From the NCBI RefSeq assembly GCF_030283205.1, contig NZ_JASNWF010000014.1:1-64000 (forward strand): a DNA stretch of 64,000 nt, written 5' to 3'. Both the position numbers and the translations under genes were made by a program. Below are positions 18,384-27,091 of this stretch, piece by piece; the stretch's first letter is position 1; the number at the start of each line of letters is the position of its first letter. Under the pieces are notes generated by a model, which did not search any database, was not told the origin of the DNA, and saw only the letters and a list, made by a program, of their open reading frames with translations. The DNA comes from Actinomadura opuntiae. Lineage in GTDB: Bacteria > Actinomycetota > Actinomycetes > Streptosporangiales > Streptosporangiaceae.

Positions 18384-21377
18384 ATGGTCGAGGCCGGACA
18401 GGATGCCAGGTGGTGGCGGACGCTGAAGCTTCGCGACGAGGTGCTCGGTGCCTCGGGAGTGAACGATGACACCACAGCCTCGCTGTTCCGTGTTGTCTAC
18501 GGTAAGGGAGCGACCCGCCCGCTGTACGCCACCGCCTCGTACTACGGAAAGATCACCCATCCGACCGAACAGCTGATCGAGCTGCTGACCGGATTGGCTG
18601 TCCGGCTCGGCGGTGGCGCGGACCGTGACCTCGGTCGCGCCCTCGTACGGCTCGATCAGGGGATGGGCGGCGGCAAGTCGCACGCTTGTATCGGGGCCTG
18701 GCATCTGGCGACCTCACCCGAGGAACTCGCCGGTACCGACATCGGCCGTGAGGTGTTTGCTCGGGCTAGGGAGGTGCTGGGCGCAGACCTGCCCGCGCAC
18801 CTCGGCCATCCGCACGCGGTCGTGCTGTCAGGCGACAACATGACACCAGCGCCCGCGACCGATCCGGAGTTCGACGGTCCGTGGGCCTACAGCCTCTACG
18901 AGCGGTTCCTGTGGCGCCTGTTCGCAGGTAGAGACGACAGAGAAGACCTCTTCGAGCTCTATAAGCCATTCTTCTCTAGCAAGGCAGATATCAGCGAGGC
19001 GATCAAGGCGGTCGGTCGCCCCGTGCTAATCATCTTCGACGAAATTCTCAACTACATCGGCGACGGTCTGGAGGGCCGCAACAACGCCGAGCTGACCGCG
19101 CAGGATATGGCGTTCCTCCGGGCGCTCACCGAGGCTGTGCGGGACACCCCTAACACCGCCATGCTCGTCGTAATGATCTCTTCGGAAAAGGACCCGACGA
19201 CGCTCCAGGGGGACGGCGAGACGCGCCGCCAGGATCTGGAGGCGTATCTCCAGCGCAACGGCGAGAGCATGGCGGTGAACGAGAATGCAGACTTCACTGC
19301 CATCCTGCGACGCCGGCTGTTCGAGTATTCCGACGAGGCCGCCCTATCGCGTGCCGTGTCCACTGCCGTAGACGCCTTTTCTCCAGTTATGGCTCAAGGC
19401 AACTGGAAGTCCAAGGTGGTGGGGGCTTTGAACACCAGGTGGACCAAACGCTTCTCCGTCGAGGTCGAACGGACCTTCCCGTTCCACCCCCAGCTGATGG
19501 ACCTCGCCGAAGGCGAGTGGGCTAACTTGTCAGGTTTCCAGCAGGTGCGCTCCACCATCAAGATCTTCTCCGCGACCGTGCGCGCGCTGTCCGAGCGAGC
19601 CGAAGCGGGAGACTGGACACCGTGGCTGATCGGGCCGGGCGACATTCCGCTCTCCGACTTCGAGACGCGGAAGGCAGTCCTCACCTCGGGGCTGATCAGC
19701 AACTCCAAGACGCGCACCAACTACCAGTCGATCGCCCAGAACGACGTCGTCGACCTGTCGGATCGCGCTGGCGCGGCACGCGTGCTCGACCTGGCGCGGA
19801 CCGACGCACCGTGGTACGCGGCCAACCCGCGCGCGGCTGAGCGTGCTGCAACCATGATCTTCTTGGCCTCGATCGCGGGGGCGCGCGGCGGATCCCGGCG
19901 CGGCGCGAGCGATCCCGAGGTCAAGGCCGCGACCATGGTGCCCGACGCTGAATACGGCTACAACGACGCGGACGCGGTCGTGCGGGCATTGACCGATGCC
20001 GATGGCAGTGGCCTGGCTTCGCTGGAGCTTTTTCCAGGCCGCGGCGGACAGCCACCCCGGTACTACCTGTCCACCCAGCAGCGGTTGCCAATGCTCGTGC
20101 GAGCGATGCGCAACACGATCACTGAGGCCGACAGGGATCAGGCCATTGCTCAACGGGCCGCCACCCGCATGCGGAAAACTCCCTTCGCTCAGGCACGCTT
20201 TCTGACCGCGCAACCTGGGCAATCGCACCGCGAGGTTCTGGCGGCCGCCGAACTCGAGAAGGCCCGCACTACTAGGCTCGTAGTCCTCGACCCCGCCATG
20301 TACACGCTCGGCAACGGCACCCAGCGGCCGACGATGGACGCGGTCCGTGCCTGTCTGGGGATCGGCGAGGACCATATACCCACGCAGTGGGCATCATCCC
20401 TGGTGTTCCTAGTCTTTGCGGCACGGCAGCGGGGTCTCGCCCGCAAGGCCGCCGCGGAGTACCTGGCGTACGAGCGCGTCCTTGACGGGCCGGAGGTGGA
20501 GGAGGACAGCGACCTGAAGTCACAGGCTGAACAGGGGCTTGATCAGGTGCTGTCCCGGTTCGACGACTATGTCGAACGTGGCTTTCAGCACGTGCTCTAC
20601 CTGGCCCAGCCCGATCCGACCGTGGACCGCGACGTCGCACAGCGCAACCTGGACGAGGGAACACTCGACGGCGCGAAGATTTGGGACGAACTCGTCGAGG
20701 CGCAGAAGGCTTTCCCGAAGGGCAAGTTCACCGGCCGGGCGCTGGTGCACAACCTGCGCGATAGCGACTACGAGCGTCCGCTCAGCGAGATTCGCGACGC
20801 CTTCTGGAACACGCCGCGCCTAGGGCTGCTTCCCGGAGGAGAGACCGATTTGCGGGAAGCTATCTACGAGGCGGTGAGGGCGGGTGAACTGCGAATCGTC
20901 CGAGCCGGTGATGAGACTGTCATCGTCGACGACATGACCGGCATCAACTTCAATGCCCCCACCTACCGGCTCGCCAGGCCAAAGCCAACGCCAAAGCCAA
21001 AGCCTGACCAGAAGTCGACCGACCCTACGGAGCCGCATCCTGGCGGAGGCTCCGGCGAGGGACCTGGCGGGGGCGGCGGAACCGGATCCGGCTCCGACGA
21101 AGGCTCCCCAAGCGGCGACCAAGATCTGGGCGAGGACGAAGCTACCTCTCCCCTGGAGCAGCAGCTCATGTTCACGGTGATGAAGAATATCGCCTCTGCC
21201 CCGGACGTCGCCGAACAGCTCGCACAGCTCTTCCGTCGGTTGTTCGACACCCTGGACCGTGGGGCTATCAGCTACTTGTCCCTTTCGATCCAGGCGCAGC
21301 TGCCCCCAGAACAGGCTCAGGAGATCGCCCATTTGGTGGAAGAATTGGGCATTACGCCCACGCTGCGAGATCTGTGA
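18384..21377 (+). CDS. DUF499 AAA+ ATPase of the Hma operon
   Basis: A 997-residue ATPase of the DUF499 family. The N-terminus (TASLFRVVYGKGATRPLYATA) leads to the Walker A QGMGGGKSHACIG (about 92-104) and Walker B LIIFDEILNYIGD (about 213-225). A sensor region follows (LVVMISSEKDP). A low-complexity Pro/Lys then Gly/Ser linker lies near residues 862-915, before a short conserved C-terminal helical domain. DUF499 proteins accompany DUF1156 methylases and helicases in antiviral islands. A 64-base gap separates it from the methylase, with GAGGGGAAG 5-6 bases before the ATG at 18384. Its last 26 bases overlap the convergent NACHT gene. Confidence 0.87.
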   Translation: MVEAGQDARWWRTLKLRDEVLGASGVNDDTTASLFRVVYGKGATRPLYATASYYGKITHPTEQLIELLTGLAVRLGGGADRDLGRALVRLDQGMGGGKSHACIGAWHLATSPEELAGTDIGREVFARAREVLGADLPAHLGHPHAVVLSGDNMTPAPATDPEFDGPWAYSLYERFLWRLFAGRDDREDLFELYKPFFSSKADISEAIKAVGRPVLIIFDEILNYIGDGLEGRNNAELTAQDMAFLRALTEAVRDTPNTAMLVVMISSEKDPTTLQGDGETRRQDLEAYLQRNGESMAVNENADFTAILRRRLFEYSDEAALSRAVSTAVDAFSPVMAQGNWKSKVVGALNTRWTKRFSVEVERTFPFHPQLMDLAEGEWANLSGFQQVRSTIKIFSATVRALSERAEAGDWTPWLIGPGDIPLSDFETRKAVLTSGLISNSKTRTNYQSIAQNDVVDLSDRAGAARVLDLARTDAPWYAANPRAAERAATMIFLASIAGARGGSRRGASDPEVKAATMVPDAEYGYNDADAVVRALTDADGSGLASLELFPGRGGQPPRYYLSTQQRLPMLVRAMRNTITEADRDQAIAQRAATRMRKTPFAQARFLTAQPGQSHREVLAAAELEKARTTRLVVLDPAMYTLGNGTQRPTMDAVRACLGIGEDHIPTQWASSLVFLVFAARQRGLARKAAAEYLAYERVLDGPEVEEDSDLKSQAEQGLDQVLSRFDDYVERGFQHVLYLAQPDPTVDRDVAQRNLDEGTLDGAKIWDELVEAQKAFPKGKFTGRALVHNLRDSDYERPLSEIRDAFWNTPRLGLLPGGETDLREAIYEAVRAGELRIVRAGDETVIVDDMTGINFNAPTYRLARPKPTPKPKPDQKSTDPTEPHPGGGSGEGPGGGGGTGSGSDEGSPSGDQDLGEDEATSPLEQQLMFTVMKNIASAPDVAEQLAQLFRRLFDTLDRGAISYLSLSIQAQLPPEQAQEIAHLVEELGITPTLRDL

Positions 21378-24243
21378 GATCAGCCCCCGGAAGCATCCTT
21401 GCGACGGGACGGCGCTGCACCCATAGTGTCAAGGCCCGTCGCAGCATGCCGGCTAGGGGCCAATCGGCTAGGCCAATGCCATCCATTCCCGCGATCAGTG
21501 CTGCGGCCACCCGCTGGTTATCGAGGGCAGGGCCCAGGCCCGAAAGGTCCGGACGGTAGGAGCGGTCACCACGCACCACGTCCAGACCGCCCTCTGGCCA
21601 GTGACTCCGCTCGACCTCGGCCATGCCCAGTGTCTCGACCATGCGATCGACCAGCGGGAGGTCCATTGGTGTCAATATCGGTTGCTGACGTACGACGTCC
21701 AGGGCTGCCCCGATACTTTCCCGGCGGCGCGCCATCAGGCTGGTGAGCTCGAAACCCCTGAGCTGGACGAACGGGAAGGTTGCAGCGAGCCCCGCCACCG
21801 CGGCGCGCTGGCGCGGGCTCGCCTGCGCGAGATCCTCACGAGCTGCGGTGAGCCAGGTACGCGCCGGTTCGACCAACCTTCCCTCTCCGCCCATCCAGGT
21901 GGCGCACACCATGAGAGCGCTGAGCGCGGGAAGGCCCGAAGTGGCGAAGGCGTCCTTCACCGCGCGTACGACAACGTCCTCCACCGCTGGCGTCCGTTCG
22001 ACCGCGTCCGCGAGGACCTCAGCCAGCCGCTTCAAGTGGAGGTCGGGATGGTGGCGCAGCAGTTCCAGCGCCTCGCCTGCAAGTGCCTTCTGGAATTTGG
22101 GTGATGCGTCGGCGACGTTCTCGTCGAGTAGATCGATCGCGAGGTGAGCCGCCGGCCGTACAGCCAGCGCGATTTTGTCTCCCTGATTCACCGTGGTGAA
22201 CAGCGACATCAGCATCTCTCTCAGATGCCGCTGCTCGGCAAAGACCCCACCCGCTGCGAACAGCCATGTGTTGCGCCAGTGATTGGAGGATGCGAGCACG
22301 GTCAGGCGTTGCGTCACGACCGGGTCGGAATCCGATAGCAGCGCCCGCGCTGCCATGAACTCCTGCAAACTACGCACTTCGAAGCCGAAGCCTCCGTTAG
22401 GCTGGCGCGTCAACAGCACCAAACGTCGTTCGGCCACGTCGACTAACCGAGCCGACAGGTCGTCCACAACGTCGGGCGCATGATCCTCCTCCCGCAGCAG
22501 CCGCGCTGAGAGCGCGCGCAGATCGCGCGGCAGCAGGGCCGACTCAGCCTCTCCTTCCCGCTCGGAGCGTGCCTGGAGGATCAGGCCCGCTTCGGCCTGC
22601 AGCTGGTGGATCAGAGCATCGTGCCTGTCCAGCAGCCCCGCGTCTACAGTGCCCTTCGCCACCTCTCTCGCAAAGACAGTGTCGTAGTAGCCCTTGAACA
22701 GCCCAAAGCGATGCTGGGGAGCGCGGCGCCGACGTTCGAGCAGCAAAGTCATGATCGTGACCTGGAGCGGCGAGCGCATCAGTCGGGAGGTCTGCTCCTC
22801 TTCCGCCGCTTCGCCGACACGCCGGAGAAGTTCCTGGCGCTGTTCGCCGTCAGCGGGATGGCGCGCATCGGCCAACCTTTCGGCATAGGCCAACGCCTCC
22901 GCGGTGCTAAGCGGGCGTAACGAGAGGTGGTCGTATTTTTCACTCGGAAATTCCTCCAGGTAGCCCTGGGGACGTGTCGTGACCAGTAGCAACAGGTCGG
23001 CCGTCCGGTGTGCTGCCTCAACCCGGAAGTCCTGGATGTGGCCCAAGATTCGATCCCTATCATGCGGATCGGAGACCTCGTCCATCCCATCTAGGATGAG
23101 AACCCATGGCCAGCGGGCGAGCCAGTCGGCCATTTGCGCCGTGGTCACCTCATGGATTGACCGTTTACTAACCCGCTCGGCGACAAATTGGAGAAGGGTG
23201 AGGTCTGGATCCTTCGCCAGTGCGTCGGCGTAACGGTCGAGCCTCAAATGGAACGGCCATCGTCGCCTGTTGGGAATCGCGATCCCGAGCTTTCCGATGA
23301 TGTCTCCAACGAACTCGCTCCGCAGCGCACGAACCTCCGCTGCCAACCGGCCGTCCTCGACATCCATTAGTTGGGCCACGCGGTACGCTTGACAGATAAG
23401 CTGTGCCACGGTGGTCTTGCCCTGCCCCGGGCCTCCCAGAATCACCAGCGGGCGATGGGAAGCCTCGTCATCGTTCGGGTGTAAGGGGAGCTCGCCCCGC
23501 TCTAGGACGTGCGCCACCACCTTGACGTCCTTGCCGTGGCAATCGGCAGGCAGATCTATCGCCACCCGATTGAGTGGTAGCCTGCCCTCCTCCCTGTCGC
23601 CAGCCTGTCCCAGTGTGACGTTCTGCTCGGCGAGGAGCTCCTTCGCAGCATGAGCCAGCAGCGTGTCGCCGAGGTCCGGAGCCAGACCCGCCACGTAATC
23701 GTGCAGCCGCGCTAGGACATCGCCCGGAGTGATCAACCCGTAGTAGCTTCGTACGATGTCTGAGGTGTCGTCGAGCAGCCGGCACAGCGTGGTGTAGTCC
23801 CAGATCCGCCACCCTTTAAGTGGGAGCCTGGGCAGCACCTTCTGTTTCATGTACTTCTCGATCTTCGCCCACCCCCCGGCCTCAGGTTCGGGAGAAAGAC
23901 TCACATTGGTGATCACAAGGAAGTAGTCGGGCAAGCGCCCTCGCTTCGACTTGCCATCCAGCCATTCGTCGGCCTCCTTTCTGATCTGGCCTTGGAGCCA
24001 CTCCACATTATCGGAACGGCCGCGTGAGTGTGTTCTGTGCTTCACCTGGACGATGCCGTAGCCGTTCCACGGCCCCCCCGGATCGGGCTCGGGAAATTCA
24101 ACCGGCCCTTCAAAGGAGGCTTCGCGTCCACCATCCGGGCCATCTCCGAAGACGCTGACTCCGTTACCGAGGATCTTGAGGACGAGCGCTTCGGTCAGGT
24201 GCTCCATCTGCCTCCAGCCGAGCCGGTCAAGGTCGTAGTCCAC
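21352..24243 (-). CDS. PD-(D/E)XK nuclease-NACHT NTPase (bacterial NLR-like, Avs-type architecture)
   Basis: A 963-residue protein. Residues about 1-110 look like a restriction-endonuclease fold: GPDGGREASFEG (about 30-45) and YGIVQVKHR (about 58-68) give the spaced acidic, Glu/Gln and Lys residues. The NACHT module has Walker A LVILGGPGQGKTT (about 262-275) and the NACHT-type Walker B LILDGMDEVSD (about 378-388). VRSLQEFMAARAL marks the winged-helix end of NACHT. The last 300 residues are helical repeats that would be the sensor. Start: GTG at 24243 with GGAGG five bases upstream; an upstream GTG at 24348 would add 35 unlikely residues. NACHT-nuclease proteins kill phage-infected cells by DNA cleavage after recognising a phage protein. 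The gene converges on the Hma operon with a 26-base overlap. Confidence 0.85.
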   Translation of the reverse strand: MDYDLDRLGWRQMEHLTEALVLKILGNGVSVFGDGPDGGREASFEGPVEFPEPDPGGPWNGYGIVQVKHRTHSRGRSDNVEWLQGQIRKEADEWLDGKSKRGRLPDYFLVITNVSLSPEPEAGGWAKIEKYMKQKVLPRLPLKGWRIWDYTTLCRLLDDTSDIVRSYYGLITPGDVLARLHDYVAGLAPDLGDTLLAHAAKELLAEQNVTLGQAGDREEGRLPLNRVAIDLPADCHGKDVKVVAHVLERGELPLHPNDDEASHRPLVILGGPGQGKTTVAQLICQAYRVAQLMDVEDGRLAAEVRALRSEFVGDIIGKLGIAIPNRRRWPFHLRLDRYADALAKDPDLTLLQFVAERVSKRSIHEVTTAQMADWLARWPWVLILDGMDEVSDPHDRDRILGHIQDFRVEAAHRTADLLLLVTTRPQGYLEEFPSEKYDHLSLRPLSTAEALAYAERLADARHPADGEQRQELLRRVGEAAEEEQTSRLMRSPLQVTIMTLLLERRRRAPQHRFGLFKGYYDTVFAREVAKGTVDAGLLDRHDALIHQLQAEAGLILQARSEREGEAESALLPRDLRALSARLLREEDHAPDVVDDLSARLVDVAERRLVLLTRQPNGGFGFEVRSLQEFMAARALLSDSDPVVTQRLTVLASSNHWRNTWLFAAGGVFAEQRHLREMLMSLFTTVNQGDKIALAVRPAAHLAIDLLDENVADASPKFQKALAGEALELLRHHPDLHLKRLAEVLADAVERTPAVEDVVVRAVKDAFATSGLPALSALMVCATWMGGEGRLVEPARTWLTAAREDLAQASPRQRAAVAGLAATFPFVQLRGFELTSLMARRRESIGAALDVVRQQPILTPMDLPLVDRMVETLGMAEVERSHWPEGGLDVVRGDRSYRPDLSGLGPALDNQRVAAALIAGMDGIGLADWPLAGMLRRALTLWVQRRPVARMLPGADLTDLAAWA

Positions 24244-24490
24244 GCATACCTCCGGGGGCCTGGTTCGCGACGGGTTGTACTGATTGAGACCATACGCCAA
24301 CGGGGGCGAGTGACGCCGAACATGTAGGGCATCGGCCACACTCGTCACCCCTCTCGTGGGTCTACGGAAGGTGCGGCAGGCTGATCGCTGTTCGGATCCA
24401 CGTCTTGGGGGCGCTGTACACCGCGTTACCGACGTTTACCTACCTTGACTAGCCTTGTGTTACGTAGCTCCCATACGCCTGGGACCAGTG

Positions 24491-25018
24491 TCACATCGCC
24501 TGTCGCCCACATTTGTGTGGCCCATATTTATCGTCGATGCCGGTGAAGCGGTTGATTCCTAGGATCCCTGTCCAGGTTTCGGGCTCGTAAGACCAGCGGT
24601 AGAGCCAGACTTGGCGGCCGGTTATGTCGGTGGCATAGGGAGAGCAGGTCTACGGGGTTCGTGAACCAGACCGCGCCCCAGATGCAGAAGACGGCGTCCC
24701 AGCGGGGATCGTTGATGGCGAGGTAGTCGAGGACGCCATGTTCAAAGTGAGCTTTGGAGAGGTGGGCCCAGCGGGTCCGAGCCTTCTCGCAGGGCTGGTG
24801 AAATGTCCAGGCCGGTTGCGGTGACGCCTTTGGCGGCCAGGGGCTGCGACGGCATCACCTTGACCCGAGCCAAGCTCCAGGTCGTCGCGGGGGGCCGGCT
24901 GTGGCCTAGGTACTGGGTCTAGTCGAAGGCGTTCTTGAGGGCTTCGTCGGGGGCGGTCCGCGACGCCTTCTGTGTAGTAGTCCCAGTAGGTGGTTTGGTC
25001 GGTGATGGCAGGTGGCAC
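24491..25018 (-). pseudogene. decayed SAM-dependent methyltransferase
   Basis: Read on the minus strand from a GTG at 25018, the sequence encodes ITDQTTYWDYYTEGVAD, shifts frame, continues APDEALKNAFD, meets a stop, then continues RDDLELGSGQGDAVA, with GVTATGLDISPAL in another frame. It goes on with VLDYLAINDPRWDAVFCIWG and ends KYGPHKCGRQAM before a TGA. The ELGSGQGD motif is the glycine-rich SAM-binding loop of class I methyltransferases, and the IND-WDAVFCIWG segment fits the second half of such a fold. At least two frameshifts and an in-frame stop make it inactive. It resembles small-molecule methyltransferases common in Streptomyces, and its decay beside the tRNA suggests an old island edge. 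Confidence 0.7.
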
Positions 25019-25364
25019 GCGGCGGTCCCCTCGCAGATCGAGATGGCGGAGCCCGTGGTCAGGAAGGCTCCATGGGATACCTTCCGTCTGTCTGATGAGG
25101 TGCTGGGGACGGCCTGTGGCGGCACTTGGCCCCGGCGGGTGTGGTCGGCTCCGCGGCGGGGTCACGAGGTCGTGTGGGGGTTGTCGGGCAGCTTGGCTCG
25201 CTATGCCGTCGGCAGGCGGGCCGCGACGATGCTCGAGCGGCGCTGGGGCGTCGTTCAAAGGGGTGCCGGAGGGGGGTGGGATGTGGCCAGCGGGTGATGG
25301 TGCGTGACCCTGGGTGTTGCGGGGTCGCGTTCAGGGGCGGGGTCAAACGAGGGTCAAACGATCA
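25019..25364. other. non-coding stretch between the pseudogene and the tRNA terminator
   Basis: About 350 bases without a supported gene. The direct repeat GGGTCAAACGA occurs twice in a row at 25340-25360, just before the terminator hairpin. If the island inserted into the tRNA 3' end, this is where an attachment-site core or recombinase arm sites would be sought. No copy of the tRNA 3' end was found elsewhere in the window. Confidence 0.4.
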
Positions 25365-25398
25365 AGAGGCCGGATTCCCTGTTTGGGAACCGGCCTCT
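25365..25398 (-). terminator. hairpin terminator downstream of tRNA-Pro
   Basis: Perfect 9-base arms AGAGGCCGG (25365-25373) and CCGGCCTCT (25390-25398), with an inner TTCCC/GGGAA stem and a TGTTT loop, 16 bases past the tRNA 3' end. On the minus strand a weak T-rich stretch follows. It most likely ends the tRNA transcript. Confidence 0.75.
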
Positions 25399-25414
25399 GA
25401 CCTGGCGTTATCTG

Positions 25415-25488
25415 TCGGGGTGGCGGGATTTGAACCCACGACCTCTTCGTCCCGAACGAAGCGCGCTGCCAAGCTGCGCTACACCCCG
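25415..25488 (-). tRNA. tRNA-Pro (anticodon CGG)
   Basis: A 74-base cloverleaf on the minus strand. The acceptor stem is CGGGGTG/CACCCCG with discriminator A. The D arm contains AGCGCAGCTTGGCAGCGCGC. The anticodon stem-loop is CTTCG-TTCGGGA-CGAAG, giving anticodon CGG (Pro). The T arm GTGGGTTCAAATCCCGCC has the invariant TTC. The CCA is not encoded. Its 3' end faces the accessory island, which is the usual geometry for integrative elements that insert into tRNA genes and restore the 3' end. No duplicated 3' end was found within the window, so the other end of the element, if intact, lies to the left. Confidence 0.95.
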
Positions 25489-25582
25489 GTGGTGGCTGCC
25501 CGGGAGTCGTACGTGCTCCCGGCGCCTTGACCACTTTAGCGGATGTCGGGGAGTGGTGCGTACCCGATTCGGGGCGGCGGGG

Positions 25583-26479
25583 TCATCGGGGGACGAGGGT
25601 GAGGAGGGAGGCCTCGGGCGGGCAGCAGAAGCGGATGGGGGCCTTGGGGGAGGTGCCGAGGCCGGCGGAGACGTGGAGCCAGGAGCCGCGGTGCCGGTGC
25701 AGGCCCTTGACGCGGGGGCGGTCGATGCCGCAGTTGGTGGCAAGGGCGCCGTAGAAGGGGACGCAGACCTGGCCGCCGTGGGTGTGGCCGGCCAGCAGGA
25801 GGTCGTAGCCGTCGGCCGTGAAGCGGTCGAGGTTGCGGGGCTCGGGCGAGTGCATGACGCCGAGGTGGACGTCGGCCTGCGGGTCGACGGGGCCGGCGAT
25901 CTTGTCGTAGCGGTCGCGGTTGATGTGCGAGTCGTCGATGCCGCCGAACTCGACGTCGAGCTCGCCGACCTTGAGGCGGCCGATGCGGTTGTTGAGGTCG
26001 AGCCAGCCGGCGGCCTGCAGGGACGAGCCGAGCTCGCGGTAGGGCAGGTCGGGCTCGCGGCGGTGCCGCTTGTAGTCGGACTTGCTGGTGCGCCAGATGT
26101 AGCGCAGCGGGTTCTTGAAAATCGGGGAGTACAGGTCGTTGGACCCGTAGACGAAGACGCCCGGACGGTCCAGGAGGGGGCCGAGGGCGTCCAGGAAGGG
26201 GCCGATCGCGTCCCGGTGGGAGAGCGTGTCGCCGGTGTTGACGACCAGGTCGGGCTCCAGGGCGTCCAGCGAGCGGACCCAGTGGATCAGGCGGGACCGG
26301 CCCGGCGTCAGGTGCGCGTCGGAGATGTGCAGGATCTTGACCGGAGGACGGCCGGGCGGCAGCACCGGCACGTCGAAGCGGCGGAGCCGGAACCAGTTCC
26401 GCTCGATGACCGAGGCGTACCCGAAGGTCGCGGCGCCCGCGCCCAGGAGGCCGAGGGGCGCGGCGTAGATCTTTCGCAC
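25583..26479 (-). CDS. metallophosphoesterase
   Basis: A 298-residue calcineurin-like phosphoesterase (Rv3683 position). The N-terminus (KIYAAPLGLLGAGAATFGYAS) is a short hydrophobic anchor. Metal-binding motifs follow: ISDAHLTPG (D-x-H), VNTGDTLSH (GD), YGSNDLY in the place of GNH(D/E), GVMHSPEP (H), and AGHTHGGQ (GHxH). The GSND form replaces His with Asn-Asp spacing seen in this YaeI-like subgroup. The substrate is unknown; YaeI-type enzymes act at the membrane. GTG at 26479 is chosen because GGGAG lies four bases upstream and residue 1 then precedes the hydrophobic segment. It is divergent from the GatB/YqeY-like gene. Confidence 0.88.
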   Translation of the reverse strand: MRKIYAAPLGLLGAGAATFGYASVIERNWFRLRRFDVPVLPPGRPPVKILHISDAHLTPGRSRLIHWVRSLDALEPDLVVNTGDTLSHRDAIGPFLDALGPLLDRPGVFVYGSNDLYSPIFKNPLRYIWRTSKSDYKRHRREPDLPYRELGSSLQAAGWLDLNNRIGRLKVGELDVEFGGIDDSHINRDRYDKIAGPVDPQADVHLGVMHSPEPRNLDRFTADGYDLLLAGHTHGGQVCVPFYGALATNCGIDRPRVKGLHRHRGSWLHVSAGLGTSPKAPIRFCCPPEASLLTLVPR

Positions 26480-26572
26480 GGTTCTCCCTTCTCTGGCGTC
26501 CATGGTTCCAGACATGGGCACCTCGCGGTAATCCTGATGAGGCGGCCGGGTTCGTGCGGGCATGATGTGACC

Positions 26573-27028
26573 ATGAGCGACCTGAAGGTGAAGCTGGAGA
26601 CCGACCTGTCGGCGGCGATGAAGGCGCGCGACGAGCTGCGCACGCGGACGCTGCGGATGGCGCTGACGGCGGTGAAGAACGAGGAGGTCGCGGGCAAGCG
26701 GTCGCGGGAGCTGTCCGACGACGACGTGGTGAAGGTGCTGACCCGGGAGGCGAAGAAGCGCCGGGAGGCCGCCACGGCGTTCGGGGACGCGGGCCGCGCG
26801 GAGCAGGCGCAGGCCGAGCGGGACGAGGGCGCGGTGCTGGAGGAGTACCTGCCGGCCCAGCTGTCCGACGAGGAGCTCGCCGCGCTGGTCGCGGACGCCG
26901 TCGCCGCGACAGGGGCGACGGGCCCGCGGGCGATGGGGCAGGTCATGAAGGTCGTGAACCCGAAGGTCGCCGGGCGCGCCGAGGGCGGGCGGGTCGCCGC
27001 GGAGGTCAAGCGGCAGCTCGCGGAGTGA
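26573..27028 (+). CDS. GatB/YqeY domain protein
   Basis: A 151-residue YqeY-like protein: SDLKVKLETDLSAAMKARDE at the N-terminus, LRMALTAVKNEEV, then the tRNA-binding-like C-terminal helical domain with MGQVMKVVNPKVAGRAEGGRVA. The family shares the C-terminal domain of GatB and is found in nearly all actinobacteria; an amidotransferase-related tRNA role is supposed but not proved. ATG at 26573 is the clear start, and its promoter region (94 bases) is shared with the divergent metallophosphoesterase. Length is normal for the family. Confidence 0.9.
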   Translation: MSDLKVKLETDLSAAMKARDELRTRTLRMALTAVKNEEVAGKRSRELSDDDVVKVLTREAKKRREAATAFGDAGRAEQAQAERDEGAVLEEYLPAQLSDEELAALVADAVAATGATGPRAMGQVMKVVNPKVAGRAEGGRVAAEVKRQLAE

Positions 27029-27091
27029 GCGAAGGGCCCGGCGCGCCGCCGGGCCCTCCTCGTGCCCGGCCGTTGGCCGGGCTTTTCGCCG

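Noticed and set aside
12321..21377. Classing the operon as DISARM
   Set aside because: A DISARM operon would need drmA, drmB and drmC; none is present, and DUF499 plus DUF1156 fits Hma.
24349..25414. Integrase remnant near the tRNA
   Set aside because: No recombinase motifs (R...HxxR...Y) could be found in any frame; the readable fragments are methyltransferase.
25304..26572. Long plus-strand frame running into the YqeY-like gene
   Set aside because: It runs across the tRNA and antisense to the metallophosphoesterase; the real gene starts at ATG 26573.
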